In this document: piece after piece, positions 41,760-51,870 of the stretch | Numbering within the stretch: position 1 is the first letter of the stretch | How the letters are laid out: each line of letters starts with the position of its first letter | Made by a program: the position numbers and the translations under genes | Assembly (NCBI GenBank): GCA_965649825.1 | Contig: OZ287698.1 | Coordinates: 1,638,768-1,702,767, forward strand | Reading direction: 5' to 3' | From: Penicillus capitatus | Lineage: Eukaryota; Chlorophyta | Length of the DNA: 64,000 nt | Notes under the pieces: model-generated | Told to the model about the DNA's origin: nothing | Databases searched by the model: none | What the model saw: only the letters and a program-made list of their open reading frames with translations

Positions 41760-42876
41760 ATAAATCCTGACCTAGCTCCCCTCAAAGTAACTAAACCATA
41801 TCCAGAGGTCTCTCGCCGGACGATCGGCACGTTTTGCTCGCTTCTGGTTACGATTCCCTCATGTCTGGATCGGAGGATTCGCAAATCTACATAACAGAAT
41901 CAACCTCGAACGAAGGCAATCTACTCGCCGCTGACTTGCTCTTCCTGTATGGGATCAGCAACTTGAAGATATTCACCTCATCGGAGATGTCAACGAAGCC
42001 GATGCAGAAATCTTTACATTGACACACGTCTTGGGAAACAGCGTTACGTCCACGACCACTCAAGATGGCAACAATCCGATTTACTGAAGCCGCAGGGTTT
42101 TTGTCTTCTCGAATTTGGTTTCGACCTATCTTAAGACTAATAAAAGGGATTTCATTGAACACCATATCTTCTTACTCCATAACCGACTCCTTGAGAATGA
42201 AAATGATGAAATCTCTCACTTCTGGAGTAAGTCTAAAAGATGGGTACTCGGATCGTCGTTCAGAATGACCCAAGCAGAAATGTTCTGCCAAGCTGCCGCT
42301 GCCGGATCGGAACTCCCCGTCACGGAACTTGACATAAGAGATCAGATTAGATTCCAACAAACAACTGTAAAGAGGCTATTCGTGAGATGCTAGATTCACG
42401 GACTCAGTCATATTTTTCCGAACAAGAAACTGGAAGTGCAGTTCTACAACTGGGACAACCCTTTGGTTCTGGTTCATGCTGGATGTTGAACCCTAATCAA
42501 TCGAGAGGTGAATCTTCACAGCTCAATATATTCGTCAATAATCACTTCAGATCTCAGGAATACTTTCACCGTTTCGACACCTCTGAAAGACACGCACTGT
42601 GCATACACTCTGTCAGACATTCCCAATTTAGAGATCACGTCTTACTGAGCTGCAGTCAATTTGACAGCGAGAGAAAAGAAAAAAGAGTTGTACGAAGAAT
42701 TAGGGGTGACTCAGAGCCAATTAATTTGGCCACACATTCTGGAAAGCCCTAAACGCCTTGCTGCTCCTTTGCTGAATTTCGTAAAACGTACGCTCAACAG
42801 ATGGATTTCTCTTCCCCTGACTTCCGATTCTTATCATACTCTGCAGAATAATTGTTTAGATGATCTTTCATCGTAA
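41760..42876 (+). other. Coding-like plus-strand fragments, unresolved gene
   Basis: Plus-strand stretches read as coding in shifting frames: a WD40-like phrase (SPDDRHVLLASGYDSLMSGSE, near 41810-41900), DIHLIGDVNEADAEIFTLTHVLG (41965-42085), QAAAAGSELPVTELDIRDQIR (42290-42360), KKLEVQFYNWDNPLVLVHAG (42425-42485), and VNLTAREKKKELYEELGV...SLPLTSDSYHTL ending at TAA near 42876. Short introns could join some of these, but I could not build one consistent model or assign a family. It could be one decayed multi-exon gene. Confidence 0.35.
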
Positions 42877-43321
42877 GAGGAAATGCCAAGTTCTCCAGCT
42901 GGCTGACATGCTCCACTTACCTTCCACCGAATCAGAAAAAAAGACAACTTGAGCTTTACTTTCGCTATTCCATCTCCACCCGTCCATAAACAAGGAATGT
43001 TTGGCAGATGGCAGTTACCAGGGTGGGCTGCTCACTAGGATCTTAAACTACGCCCTGCATGGCTGATATGTTAAAGAAACAAAAGCCATGTAAAACTACC
43101 AACGTTATTATTATTCATAGATCTGAATGACAAGGGCCCTTAAAGCCAATGCTCTGAAGAGAGCCTTACGTGGACACGGTCCCCTAGACCCGCTTCCAAA
43201 TTTTACCTTGCCGAACATTACGATTCTCTTTAACTCTCGCTTCCTGATATCCTAGTCCTCAATTTCTTCTTTTGAAGCTTCCTTATGTACAGGTCCTTGT
43301 GACTGCTGCCCATCATCATTA
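42877..43321. other. Intergenic
   Basis: AT-richer sequence without supported genes between the fragmentary plus-strand gene and the LTR-relic region. Confidence 0.3.
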
Positions 43322-44221
43322 TCACTCGTCTACTTCTCCTTTCGATAGGCGACTGTTACCAATGGATATATCATCTTGTTCTGCCTTAATGGCTGCCTCG
43401 GACGGCCCAGTCGTTATCAGGTCCTCGGGGCGAACTGCCACGAATTCAACGCTTGCGTCTTCAAAACTTCGTTGCGAACCGTAGATCCCCACGTTGTCTA
43501 CAACCCTTTCTGCACCCCGTTGGCGAAGGTCTGATTGTTCTCCTTGGCGGAAGCGGTTAAGACGCTCCTTAAAGGTCGGATAAAGTGGTGCGTAGTGGAC
43601 GATAGCACGCGGGATATCGTGCTCGGCGTCGTCGTTAGCCAGTATGATGATACGCCTCAGCGGAGAAAAAGGATAAGGATCAGCAACAGAAGTCTTACAA
43701 ATCCTTTTCGCGGAAGTCTTGAATGCATCCAAAATGTCCACCTTTGTACTCGTCTGACGACATGATTTTTTAGGCAGATGAGTCAACACGTAAGTAGAGC
43801 CAGAGAAAAGAGGCCCTTTCAAAAAACAAAACTCCCTTGACATGACAACGAGCGCCCTTTCCCTCAGATGGCCCGTAGGTGCCAAGGCAGTCACATCGCT
43901 AATGAGAACTTGGCGACAGTGGCATCCCTTGCTGCTAAATGTTTTGCCATGCGATCGATCTCTCTTTGTCGGGCTCAAAAAAATGAATCTTACTCTTTTT
44001 GTGATCAGTGCTGTCGTGCGCGCGGTGCGCGGTGGGTCGGGTGCCGTTGGCGCGCATGCGCGATTACGAGGCAACGGAGAACTGTTAGGACCGATAGGGT
44101 CGGCGATTGGTCCGAGCGCGTCGAGGCCGCGATGCGAGGAGAGTCGGACGGGTATTCTTTTAGGTGAGTCCGTACGCGAATATATAGGATAACGTCTTGT
44201 CATTCGACAGTGACGTTCCAT
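43322..44221 (-). CDS. Long frame of uncertain status overlapping an LTR relic
   Basis: A 299-codon minus-strand frame. The N-terminal third is translated from GC-rich, LTR-relic sequence and does not look like a protein. From about residue 150 to the end the composition looks coding (DILDAFKTSAKRICKTSV, RIIILANDDAEHDIPRAIVHYAPLYPTFKERLNRF, SVEFVAVRPEDL). It may be the surviving 3' gene part of a degraded element whose LTR is the TGTCGCC relic at 43750-43922. No family is recognised. Confidence 0.3.
   Translation of the reverse strand: MERHCRMTRRYPIYSRTDSPKRIPVRLSSHRGLDALGPIADPIGPNSSPLPRNRACAPTAPDPPRTARTTALITKRVRFIFLSPTKRDRSHGKTFSSKGCHCRQVLISDVTALAPTGHLRERALVVMSREFCFLKGPLFSGSTYVLTHLPKKSCRQTSTKVDILDAFKTSAKRICKTSVADPYPFSPLRRIIILANDDAEHDIPRAIVHYAPLYPTFKERLNRFRQGEQSDLRQRGAERVVDNVGIYGSQRSFEDASVEFVAVRPEDLITTGPSEAAIKAEQDDISIGNSRLSKGEVDE
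43750..43922 (-). repeat. LTR relic of the TGTCGCC family, minus orientation
   Basis: Read on the minus strand it starts TGTCGCCAAG at 43922 and keeps GCGATGTGACTGCC, a TTTCTCTGGCTC block and ACTCATCTGCCTA, in the LTR order. With the plus-oriented relic at 44563 it forms an inverted pair, so the two do not bound one element. Confidence 0.6.
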
Positions 44222-44529
44222 GCTCTAACAGAACGAACGCGGATTAATATTGATAATGAATGTTTTTCTGATGTCAATTTCACAGTTTCTTCGCTGACAT
44301 GTCCTCATTTTAATCCATCAAATGCCTAAAAGCTCTTCGACTCTCACAGCTAGCGTTTCCGTTGAAGTCTTCACATAGCATGGCACTTTGGAACATGCGC
44401 TTAAGGAGCATCCAGCTTTATCGAATTTATTCGGAGCGACTCCATAGCTCATCCCCTTCTTTTTTGCCTTTCTCGGCTTTGAGACAAACATTCACCTTGG
44501 GCATTGATTAAAGACACATTTTTAAATTT

Positions 44530-44760
44530 TTGCGAGGCTACCTGTTTTCGGAGTTTGGCGGGAAGCGTGGTGTCGCCAAGATTTTGATTGGCGATGTGAC
44601 TGACTGCCTCGGTATTAATAGGTCATCTGTCGAGAAGGGAGCTTGGGGTCTTGTCAGATAAGTTCCCGGGCCGCGAAAGGGCCCTTTTCTTTGGTTTTGG
44701 CAATGAGCTAACTCATCTGTCTAGAAACGTCGCGTCACCACAGACACTCAGAGAGAACGA
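44530..44760 (+). repeat. LTR relic plus internal 3' end
   Basis: GTTTTCGGAGTTTGGCGGGAAGCGTGG directly before TGTCGCCAAGAT equals the internal-3'/LTR junction of the element at 26556-28342 (read on its coding strand). The LTR part continues with GGCGATGTGACTG, GGTTTTGGC and ACTCATCTGTCTAGAAACGTCGCGTCACCAC. It is a 3' end of a lost family member. Confidence 0.7.
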
Positions 44761-45500
44761 CACAAACAATCAATTGTAAAATTACAAAAATGAAATAGTC
44801 GCTCCGTCGCGCACGATGCTCCTGTCACATCGTTATCGTGGGCATCGACAGCGCGACTACGGTCTGCGACTGCCCTGAGCGGACGGAGGACGCAACACAA
44901 TGAAATCCCACGGAAACACGCGCGAAGGAAAACCCGGGTGCGAGCGTACAACGGTCGGCCTGACGGGCCCACAGGGGGATGTCTACGGGCGCCAGCAGCG
45001 ACGCCACAGCCTCATCGGGCTCGCGCTGCGCGCGCCACCCCGCCTGCTCGTCGAGGCCCCTCCGTGCCGTCGGCCGCGCACATCAGCCCAGGACAGTCAT
45101 CATGCCGTCGGTCTTCGGTCAGCCGGCTTCGTAGAGATCGTCGTCTCTCCGGCTGAGGTCTTCAGCAGCGTCTTCTACAAGTCGCTTGACGGGGTCGGAA
45201 TATCCGCGGGTCGGGTACCCACTGACGGCAGCACCTTGCCCCTCCACGTGTGGCATTGAGGGCGCCACTGCCCCGGAGGTCCACCAGTCTGGCGGGGATG
45301 CGTCTGACTTCGGCGCGACGCGGACGCGCCGACGCGTGTGCGAAAACGGAGGGACTGCAAGGAGTCAAAGCTGAGACTGATTACATGGCGCATACAATCG
45401 GTTAAGTACCCCTGGCACCCGCGGACCGCTGTCCCATCAGGAAGCGGACAGCCTGTCCGGTCCGCAAGGCCGCAACCGTTGTTGCGTACCCGTCACTTCT
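44761..45500. other. GC-rich block, no supported gene
   Basis: About 44930-45390 is visibly GC-richer than its surroundings and open in several frames, a common artefact of high GC. I recognise no domain. It may belong to a diverged repeat or to the lost 5' part of the CNNM gene. Confidence 0.3.
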
Positions 45501-47361
45501 GTACGCTACCTTCGTGGCCTTCCTCGTCATTTTCGCAGGGTTGATGGGTGGGCTTACCCTAGGACTCATGCCACAGGACATCATGGACTCGATGGTCTCG
45601 TGGCCGCTACGGAACAAACCACGATGCTTGTCTCTCTGCATAGGTCCCCGAGCGCAGTGGTACCCAACGAGAGACAGCATTCGCGAAGAAAATACTACCC
45701 GTAAGACCAGCGACGTCACTATAACGCAGTGGAAGCTGCTGTGTTTGATAGGTCGTCGAGAACCCGCATTACACTGATACGCGCAAAAGCTGGTTTGTTA
45801 AAACAGGCAAACGTTGTTTGTTACAGACATCGAGTGTTCTCAAACCCCCTTTTATAGAGTTTCCCAGCATGACGTTATGATTGCGTCATGCTTCATGTCA
45901 TGATATCATCTTCTTCTTCAGTTCTTTTTCTTCCTTCAACTTCGTGGTAGTGACAACACATTGATTACACTTTTCCTTTGCAACGCCTTCGCCGTAGAGG
46001 TCTAAGCGCAAACGGGGTCACACTTTCGTCCGATGCAATGTCTTTCGGTGTAACCGATATTCTTGGACCGTTTGGTGCATAAAGTGACAGCTATTTGTGT
46101 TGTCTGTGACGCTGGTGCTCGTGTTTGGTGTGTCATATCCATACGGGCTGCTAAGCAGCGTAAACAGTGTGATGTAGGGGAGATTGTGCCACAGGCACTG
46201 TGTTGTCGCTACGGATTGATGATTGGAGCATACTCCGCGTCCTTTGCGATGTTCTTCAGACGCGTTACGTTTCCTATCGGCTGGCCGATCAGCAAAGTCC
46301 TCGATTGGGCAATCGGTCCTAACCATACCTTACCTTATCTCACTCTTCTCACTCTCACTCTCTGCCTCGCACTGTACTAGGCAATCTTCAAACGACCTGA
46401 AATGAAAGCGTTCGTCACTCTGCATTCTGGACTGGAAGGACTGGGTGGTGGATTGTCGGAAGACGAGGACAATGTGATTCTCAGGGCACTGGACATGCAA
46501 ACGAAGAAAGTGGAGAAGGCCATCACGCCTTTGGACAAAGTGTTTGTGTCGTCAGAAGATGACGTCTTAGATCATCCAACCATTGTCATTCGGTCGAGCG
46601 CGTTTGGCATCGGCCATGGGTGCCGCGTAGTGAATATTTTAAAAGCCAAAACGTTTGACACCTAATTCATCATGAAGTCTCTATTTATTGCTTCGATCGC
46701 AGCATCCCATCGGTCTTGTCTATCGCATCAGACTGTCATCTTTCCGATCCCTCGTCACCAATGTGACTATCATGGTTCCGCACCATGAGGAGTTCACACC
46801 ATTCAACGTATCGTCCAGACAGGACACAGTCACATTCCAGTTCATGCCGGACAGGACACAAAATCGATCCTGGGCCTCATTCTTGTCAAGGAGCTTACTA
46901 CGATTGATGCCGACGCCTTGATGAGTGTGAAAGATATGAAAATGCGAAGCATAGCATATCTACCTGCCAGTCAGCCACTGTACGATCTCCTCAATCTCTT
47001 CAAAACGGGTCGCAGTCATATGGCCATTCTGACCTAGGCGCCTTCGTCACATGGTGACTCACATGCAGATTGGACGGCCATTGAACAGGCATCACGCATG
47101 GAACCGGTCGGCATCGCGACGATCGAAGATCTTATCGAGGAACTCCTCCAGGGAGAGATCGTAGACGAGACCGATCAGGTTGTCGATAATCTCCAGACCG
47201 ATCGTGTCAACGTGTCTATCATGGCCAGTCGTTTGCCACCGCACGTTAAGAGACTCTGGACGAATTTCACTCCCACCACTCTGCACTCCAGACCCTCATT
47301 TCGAAATGCAAGTGGCCTGTTTGTAGTAGAGCCCTACGTGAGGCCCTTGTCTGTGATCTAG
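45501..47361 (+). pseudogene. CNNM/ACDP-type metal transporter (DUF21-CBS), interrupted
   Basis: Pieces in the right order: DUF21 start (LVIFAGLMGGLTLGLMPQDI, 45520-45590); after a break, DUF21 end (FLDRLVHKVTAI, 46055-46090; GEIVPQALCCRYGLMIGA then WPISKVLDWAIG, to about 46320); CBS1 (MKAFVTLHSGLEG, LSEDEDNVILRALDMQTKKVEKAITPLDKVF, 46402-46600); CBS2 (SILGLILVKELTTID, LNLFKTGRSHMAIL, 46870-47030); and the C-end (GIATIEDLIEELLQGEIVDETD, 47107-47170). These proteins export or regulate Mg2+/metal ions and bind nucleotides at the CBS pair. The gene is split by about 0.4 kb containing a TATA cassette, an extra ~0.2 kb inside CBS1, a TAG at 47034-47036 and frame changes, so this copy is not functional as written. 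Confidence 0.75.
45841..45975 (-). promoter_or_regulatory. TATA promoter cassette inserted in the CNNM gene
   Basis: On the minus strand TATAAAAG (45856-45849) is followed by GGGGTTT and preceded by GCATGACGCAATCATAACGTCATGC, nearly identical to the word block before the TATA at 31660, including the flanking GGAAGAAAAAGAA stretch. It is therefore a dispersed repeat fragment, not the CNNM promoter. Confidence 0.65.
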
Positions 47362-47610
47362 GTTGGCAGGACATCTAGCGTATCATCTCACGAAGAATTG
47401 CATTCTTCCATTCCTTTGCTTCAGAGACCGGGTAGCGCACAAAAATAGGATGTTTGTGATGTGACACCACAGCATCTCTTCTTTTATGCCTTGGTTGGCG
47501 AACGACGATTATTTTCTAATGAAGAGGACGTTAGCATTGTTCGTTTGTTCGTTCACTCCGTAGATGTGTGTGTTGTTCGTCTAGTAATTAAAACGCGTCG
47601 CTATCGTTAC
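47362..47610. other. Intergenic
   Basis: 3' flank of the CNNM remnant and probable 5' region of the PH-domain gene; no clear promoter motif. Confidence 0.3.
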
Positions 47611-48060
47611 GTTCGCGACCAGTGGCGAATCGCGAAGAAGACGTCGCGTCTCTGAAAGAGCAGCTGCGTGAAGTCCATGCCGTCAATGAACATCTTCGCG
47701 AGCAGTTATTCGCCCTCCATGCCAAACGCGTTCGAATGGAGGGCTATCTGTTCAAGTACAGGTCCGATGCGATGGGACTGTTCGGCAGTTCCTGGGTCCG
47801 GTGTTTTTTCTCTCTGGTGGATACACTCCCAAATGCTTCGCCTCTGACAAAACGATGAACCTGATCCCGGAGAGCGAGACTCCTGTGCAAGGATGTGTGC
47901 TGCATTGGGAGGGCATGAAGAGAAAGAAGTTCTGAATTTTTGGCCTCAAAGACACATCCGGATGCGTCGTGCTGCGACTGAGCAAGAGCAATCGGTCCAT
48001 GGCGCAGAAATATTTCACCACATTCGAAACTGCGGGAGCAATTGGCCGAACTCCACGGGG
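47611..48060 (+). pseudogene. Coiled-coil plus PH-domain protein, frame-broken
   Basis: A short coiled coil (EEDVASLKEQLREVHAVNEHLREQL) leads into a PH domain start: RMEGYLFKYRSDAMGLFGSSWVRCFFSL. The next beta strands are in another frame (PKCFASDKTMNLIPESE, PVQGCVLHWEGMKRKKF), then a TGA at about 47934 precedes the last strand/helix (IFGLKDTSGCVVLRLSK, AQKYFTTFETAGA). The order and spacing fit a PH domain, which binds phosphoinositides or proteins at membranes. The first break lies at a CCC run; the TGA could be real decay. The start of the protein is not identified; the frame is open from about 47590. Confidence 0.55.
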
Positions 48061-48270
48061 CTTCCACGGATGAAGTCGATGCCCTTAGAGCTGAGACCGT
48101 CACCAGACGTCACATCTATGAAACGCACTACCGAGTGGCCAGACATCGTCGAAACACAATCCTCTCAAGACAAGAAGGATGTCCGACGTCCCATGGACGG
48201 ATCTTACACCAGTCTATCTACAGAACCGCGCTAGTATACTATATTCCGAGCGGGTCTTCCGACCCACGGA

Positions 48271-48691
48271 TCAATTGTTTGTTCGTTCAAGTCCTCGCAG
48301 GGACGAATCCACTACATCTAGTAGACTATCTATTGCCAATGACTCTGCTCTCAACTTCGCGCTCATGTTTTCTGCCTCTTCGAGCGCGTCGTGTGCGTTC
48401 GCGAAGAGCTTTCTTCTATAGTCACCAGCGTAGCCTACGCCGGGTTGTTGTTGCAATGTTTCTAGTCTTCGTCGCAGACTGGAGAGAATACTTTGTTCCA
48501 CGTCCTCGATCTCTAAAGATATTCTGGGCGCTTCTGTAGCAACCCCGTCGTCCATCGCGCTCGGTGACTTCTCCCCTAAGGCAGAAAACGGTCAAAGTGC
48601 GCGCTGTCGTCGATGACGTACCTAAGATCTCTCCGAGGCAACGCTCGAGAGCGATCTTGATTTGACCCATGCGCAGATGTTTATCGAGCAT
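48271..48691 (-). CDS. Small coiled-coil protein, 2 exons
   Basis: complement(join(48271..48575,48622..48691)): ATG 48691 (MLDKHLRMGQIKIALERCLGEIL), a 46-bp GTACGT...CCTTAG intron in phase 1, then a second exon to TGA 48271; 124 residues. The product is almost entirely helical with heptads (VEQSILSSLRRRLETLQ, ANAHDALEEAENMSAKLRAESLAIDSLLDVVDSSLRGLE). The last 50 residues resemble the layout of a SNARE-like or tether coiled coil, but there is no C-terminal membrane anchor, so no function is assigned. Both exon junctions are clean and the frame is undamaged. Confidence 0.65.
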
Positions 48692-49061
48692 CCACTTTAT
48701 TATGAACTATCGGATGCGTTGACATTCAAGAATCTCTTCGTCTATTTCTTCTTTCAACGTTCGAGAAAATTTTGCTGGACGTCGACATGTTAGACAGAGA
48801 GGCGAGACAGACTCGCCGATTTTATAGCCAACGCAACGGTGAGATGATGATGAATATCATATCGTACATCCCCATGTGCCAGCGGCATGTGGGGGGAAGA
48901 CGGTGGAATGGAGCCGGAAGAGTCTCGGCAACTCGGAAGACTTATGTTGCCTTCCGAGTTCCAGATACAAGAATGGTCTTTCGAAGGCCATTCTTTGAAT
49001 TTCAGAGTCTTAAGGGAGGTCTTCCCGAAAATCACACCACCGCTAAGAACTCGCACACAGC
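48692..49061. other. Flank of the tandem array
   Basis: Upstream region of the small coiled-coil gene, then an inverted word pair around 48960-48995 (AAGAATGGTCTTTCGAAGGCCATTCTT), directly before the first VNTR unit at 49062. Confidence 0.5.
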
Positions 49062-49269
49062 CGGTAGCCGAGGGAACAAGGGTCCCCCCTTTGCTTCGCT
49101 TCCTCGCATCATCCGTCGGTCGCCGAAGGGAACAAGGGTCCCCCCTTTGCTTCGCTTTCGGACCCTAGCAAATGTGTCAACGCAACCGTAGCAAATGTGT
49201 CAACGCAACCGTAGCAAATGTGTCGATCGCCGGAGGGAACAAGGGTCCCCCTTTGCTTCGCTTCCTTGC

Positions 49270-50275
49270 ACCATCCGTCGGTCAGCGACAGAAATTTTGT
49301 TACGACCCGCAGCCGCCGACGACTTTGGCGCCCGTTTTCAGTGGACAGCTGTCCACCTTCGTGCAGCTGTCCAAAGAATTGCATAGATTCTTACAATTAC
49401 TGTTCGAACAGTCTTCGTAATCCCTACGCATTCGTCGTTAACCCGTTGCCCGTCGACAAACACGACACCGTCCACCTACACTCGCGACGACTTCGCCGAG
49501 ACATTCGTCCCCGTCCACCTGACCTACATCTATACCCTCCGTGGAGCAAGCGGTGTGCTTCTACGAACCCATCGTCGCGACTGTTGACGGGCAGCACGCG
49601 TCGAGGATCGCGTGCTCTCGAACGTCCGGATGCGATCAGCTTCGGACCCGATCGGTCCGCCGGAAGCGTCCATCGTCCACTCCGCGCAGACCAGCAGCTG
49701 GTGTGCCGTCCCCTGCGACCATCCCGAAATCGACAGGCCGGTCACTGTAATCCGTCTCTCGGCTCCAGAAAAGGGGGTAAAGCGACTGTGACAGGTGCCT
49801 CGGCCTCAGAAACACCGGGAAATTCTGCTGTAACCCGGCCCTCGGCGTCAGAATCGGCAAGTGGGCTCGTGCAACCCGGCCATCGACTCCCGAACAGGGG
49901 ACGAGCTTCGGTGAATGAGAACGTGCCTGCGAACTGGGGCTAACACGTAATGCCAGCATCGGAGCGCACCGTCCAGCTTTCTGCGACGTCTGTCCCGTGC
50001 GTGGAGCGACTGGTGGGTGCAATGGACTCGACTTCGATCATATCGACAAGCGAACAAGTTCCGAGGACCGCGTGCTCTCGAACATGGCGAACGGATTCAA
50101 CTTCGGACATCATCCGTCACTCGCCGCGACCAATTGGACGCATGCGCGGGCAAAGTTGCTGGCGAAGTTTCTCGAACGAGCATCGGACATCGACCAGTCG
50201 ATTTGGTGCAACGCGTTAGACCGGTCGCGTACGGCGAGGCGACGAAGCCGTATGTACAACGCGGCGCAAATGTGT
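49270..50275 (+). repeat. Array core module (first copy)
   Basis: Parts in order: the palindrome GGACAGCTGTCC with a nearby second GCAGCTGTCC; a block GAGGATCGCGTGCTCTCGAAC; four degenerate 41-bp minisatellite units (about 49725-49892; CTGTAACCCGGCCCTCGG-type); and a second, related block GAGGACCGCGTGCTCTCGAAC near 50067. The two GAGGA(T/C)CGCGTG blocks are an internal duplication flanking the minisatellite. One plus frame opened by the TGA at about 49915 reads FCDVCPVRGATGG, then GLDFDHIDKRTS, EDRVLSNMANGFNFGHH and ends near 50265. C-x2-C plus L-D-F-D-H-x-D is an HNH-nuclease-like motif. A 200-codon frame (from 49341) is also conserved in every copy, but with such identity conservation proves nothing. 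Confidence 0.8.
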
Positions 50276-51369
50276 CAGCGCCGGAGGGAACAAGGGTCCC
50301 CCCTTTGCTTCTCTTCCTCGCACCATCCGTCGGTCGCCGGAGGGAACAAGGGTCCCCCTTTGCTTCTCTTCCTCGCATTATCCGTCAGTCAGCGACATTT
50401 AAATTGTTACGACCCGCAGCCGCCGACGACTTTGGCGCCCGTTTTCAGTGGACAGCTGTCCACCTTCGTGCAGCTGTCCAAAGAATTGCATAGATTCTTA
50501 CAATTACTGTTCGAACAGTCTTCGTAATCCCTACGCATTCGTCGTTAACCCGTTGCCCGTCGACAAACACGACACCGTCCACCTACACTCGCGACGACTT
50601 CGCCGAGACATTCGTCCCCGTCCACCTGACCTACATCTATACCCTCCGTGGAGCAAGCGGTGTGCTTCTACGAACCCATCGTCGCGACTGTTGACGGGCA
50701 GCACGCGTCGAGGATCGCGTGCTCTCGAACGTCCGGATGCGATCAGCTTCGGACCCGATCGGTCCGCCGGAAGCGTCCATCGTCCACTCCGCGCAGACCA
50801 GCAGCTGGTGTGCCGTCCCCTGCGACCATCCCGAAATCGACAGGCCGGTCACTGTAATCCGTCTCTCGGCTCCAGAAAAGGGGGTAAAGCGACTGTGACA
50901 GGTGCCTCGGCCTCAGAAACACCGGGAAATTCTGCTGTAACCCGGCCCTCGGCGTCAGAATCGGCAAGTGGGCTCGTGCAACCCGGCCATCGACTCCCGA
51001 ACAGGGGACGAGCTTCGGTGAATGAGAACGTGCCTGCGAACTGGGGCTAACACGTAATGCCAGCATCGGAGCGCACCGTCCAGCTTTCTGCGACGTCTGT
51101 CCCGTGCGTGGAGCGACTGGTGGGTGCAATGGACTCGACTTCGATCATATCGACAAGCGAACAAGTTCCGAGGACCGCGTGCTCTCGAACATGGCGAACG
51201 GATTCAACTTCGGACATCATCCGTCACTCGCCGCGACCAATTGGACGCATGCGCGGGCAAAGTTGCTGGCGAAGTTTCTCGAACGAGCATCGGACATCGA
51301 CCAGTCGATTTGGTGCAACTCGTTAGACCGGTCGCGTACGGCGAGGCGACGAAGCCGTATGTACAACGC

Positions 51370-51870
51370 GGCGCAAATGTGTCAGCGCCGGAGGGAACAA
51401 GGGTCCCCCCTTTGCTTCGCAACCGTAGCAAATGTGTCAGCGCAACCGTAGCAAATGTGTCAGCGCAACCGTAGCAAATGTGTCGGTCGCCGGAGGGAAC
51501 AAGGGTCCCCCCTTTGCTTCGCAACCGTAGCAAATGTGTCAGCGCAACCGTAGCAAATGTGTCGGTCGCCGGAGGGAACAAGGGTCCCCCCTTTGCTTCG
51601 CAACCGTAGCAAATGTGTCAGCGCAACCGTAGCAAATGTGTCAGCGCCGGAGGGAACAAGGGTCCCCCCTTTGCTTCGCAACCGTAGCAAATGTGTCAGC
51701 GCAACCGTAGCAAATGTGTCAGCGCAACCGTAGCAAATGTGTCGGTCGCCGGAGGGAACAAGGGTCCCCCCTTTGCTTCTCTTCCTCGCACCATCCGTCG
51801 GTCGCCGGAGGGAACAAGGGTCCCCCTTTGCTTCTCTTCCTCGCATTATCCGTCAGTCAGCGACATTTAA
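51370..51870 (+). repeat. VNTR block between modules (example copy)
   Basis: It is built from two units: A, 23 bp (CGCAACCGTAGCAAATGTGTCAG), in runs of one to five; and B, about 56 bp (CGCCGGAGGGAACAAGGGTC... ending CACCATCCGTCGGT) or its 33-bp short form that joins directly to A. B contains the self-complementary AAGGGTCCCCCCTT word. The order of A and B differs between long modules and is reduced to one or two B units in short ones, which explains all module length differences. Confidence 0.95.

Noticed and set aside
44938-45400. Several overlapping GC-rich frames
   Set aside because: Open in many frames because of high GC, rich in R/P/S, no start context or domain.
9304-48060. Reassigned stop codons (TAG or TGA as sense)
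   Set aside because: In-frame stops occur with all three codons in damaged genes, whereas intact genes end normally at TGA or TAG (cupin, C2-lipase, Vps62-like). Decay, error or readthrough is simpler.
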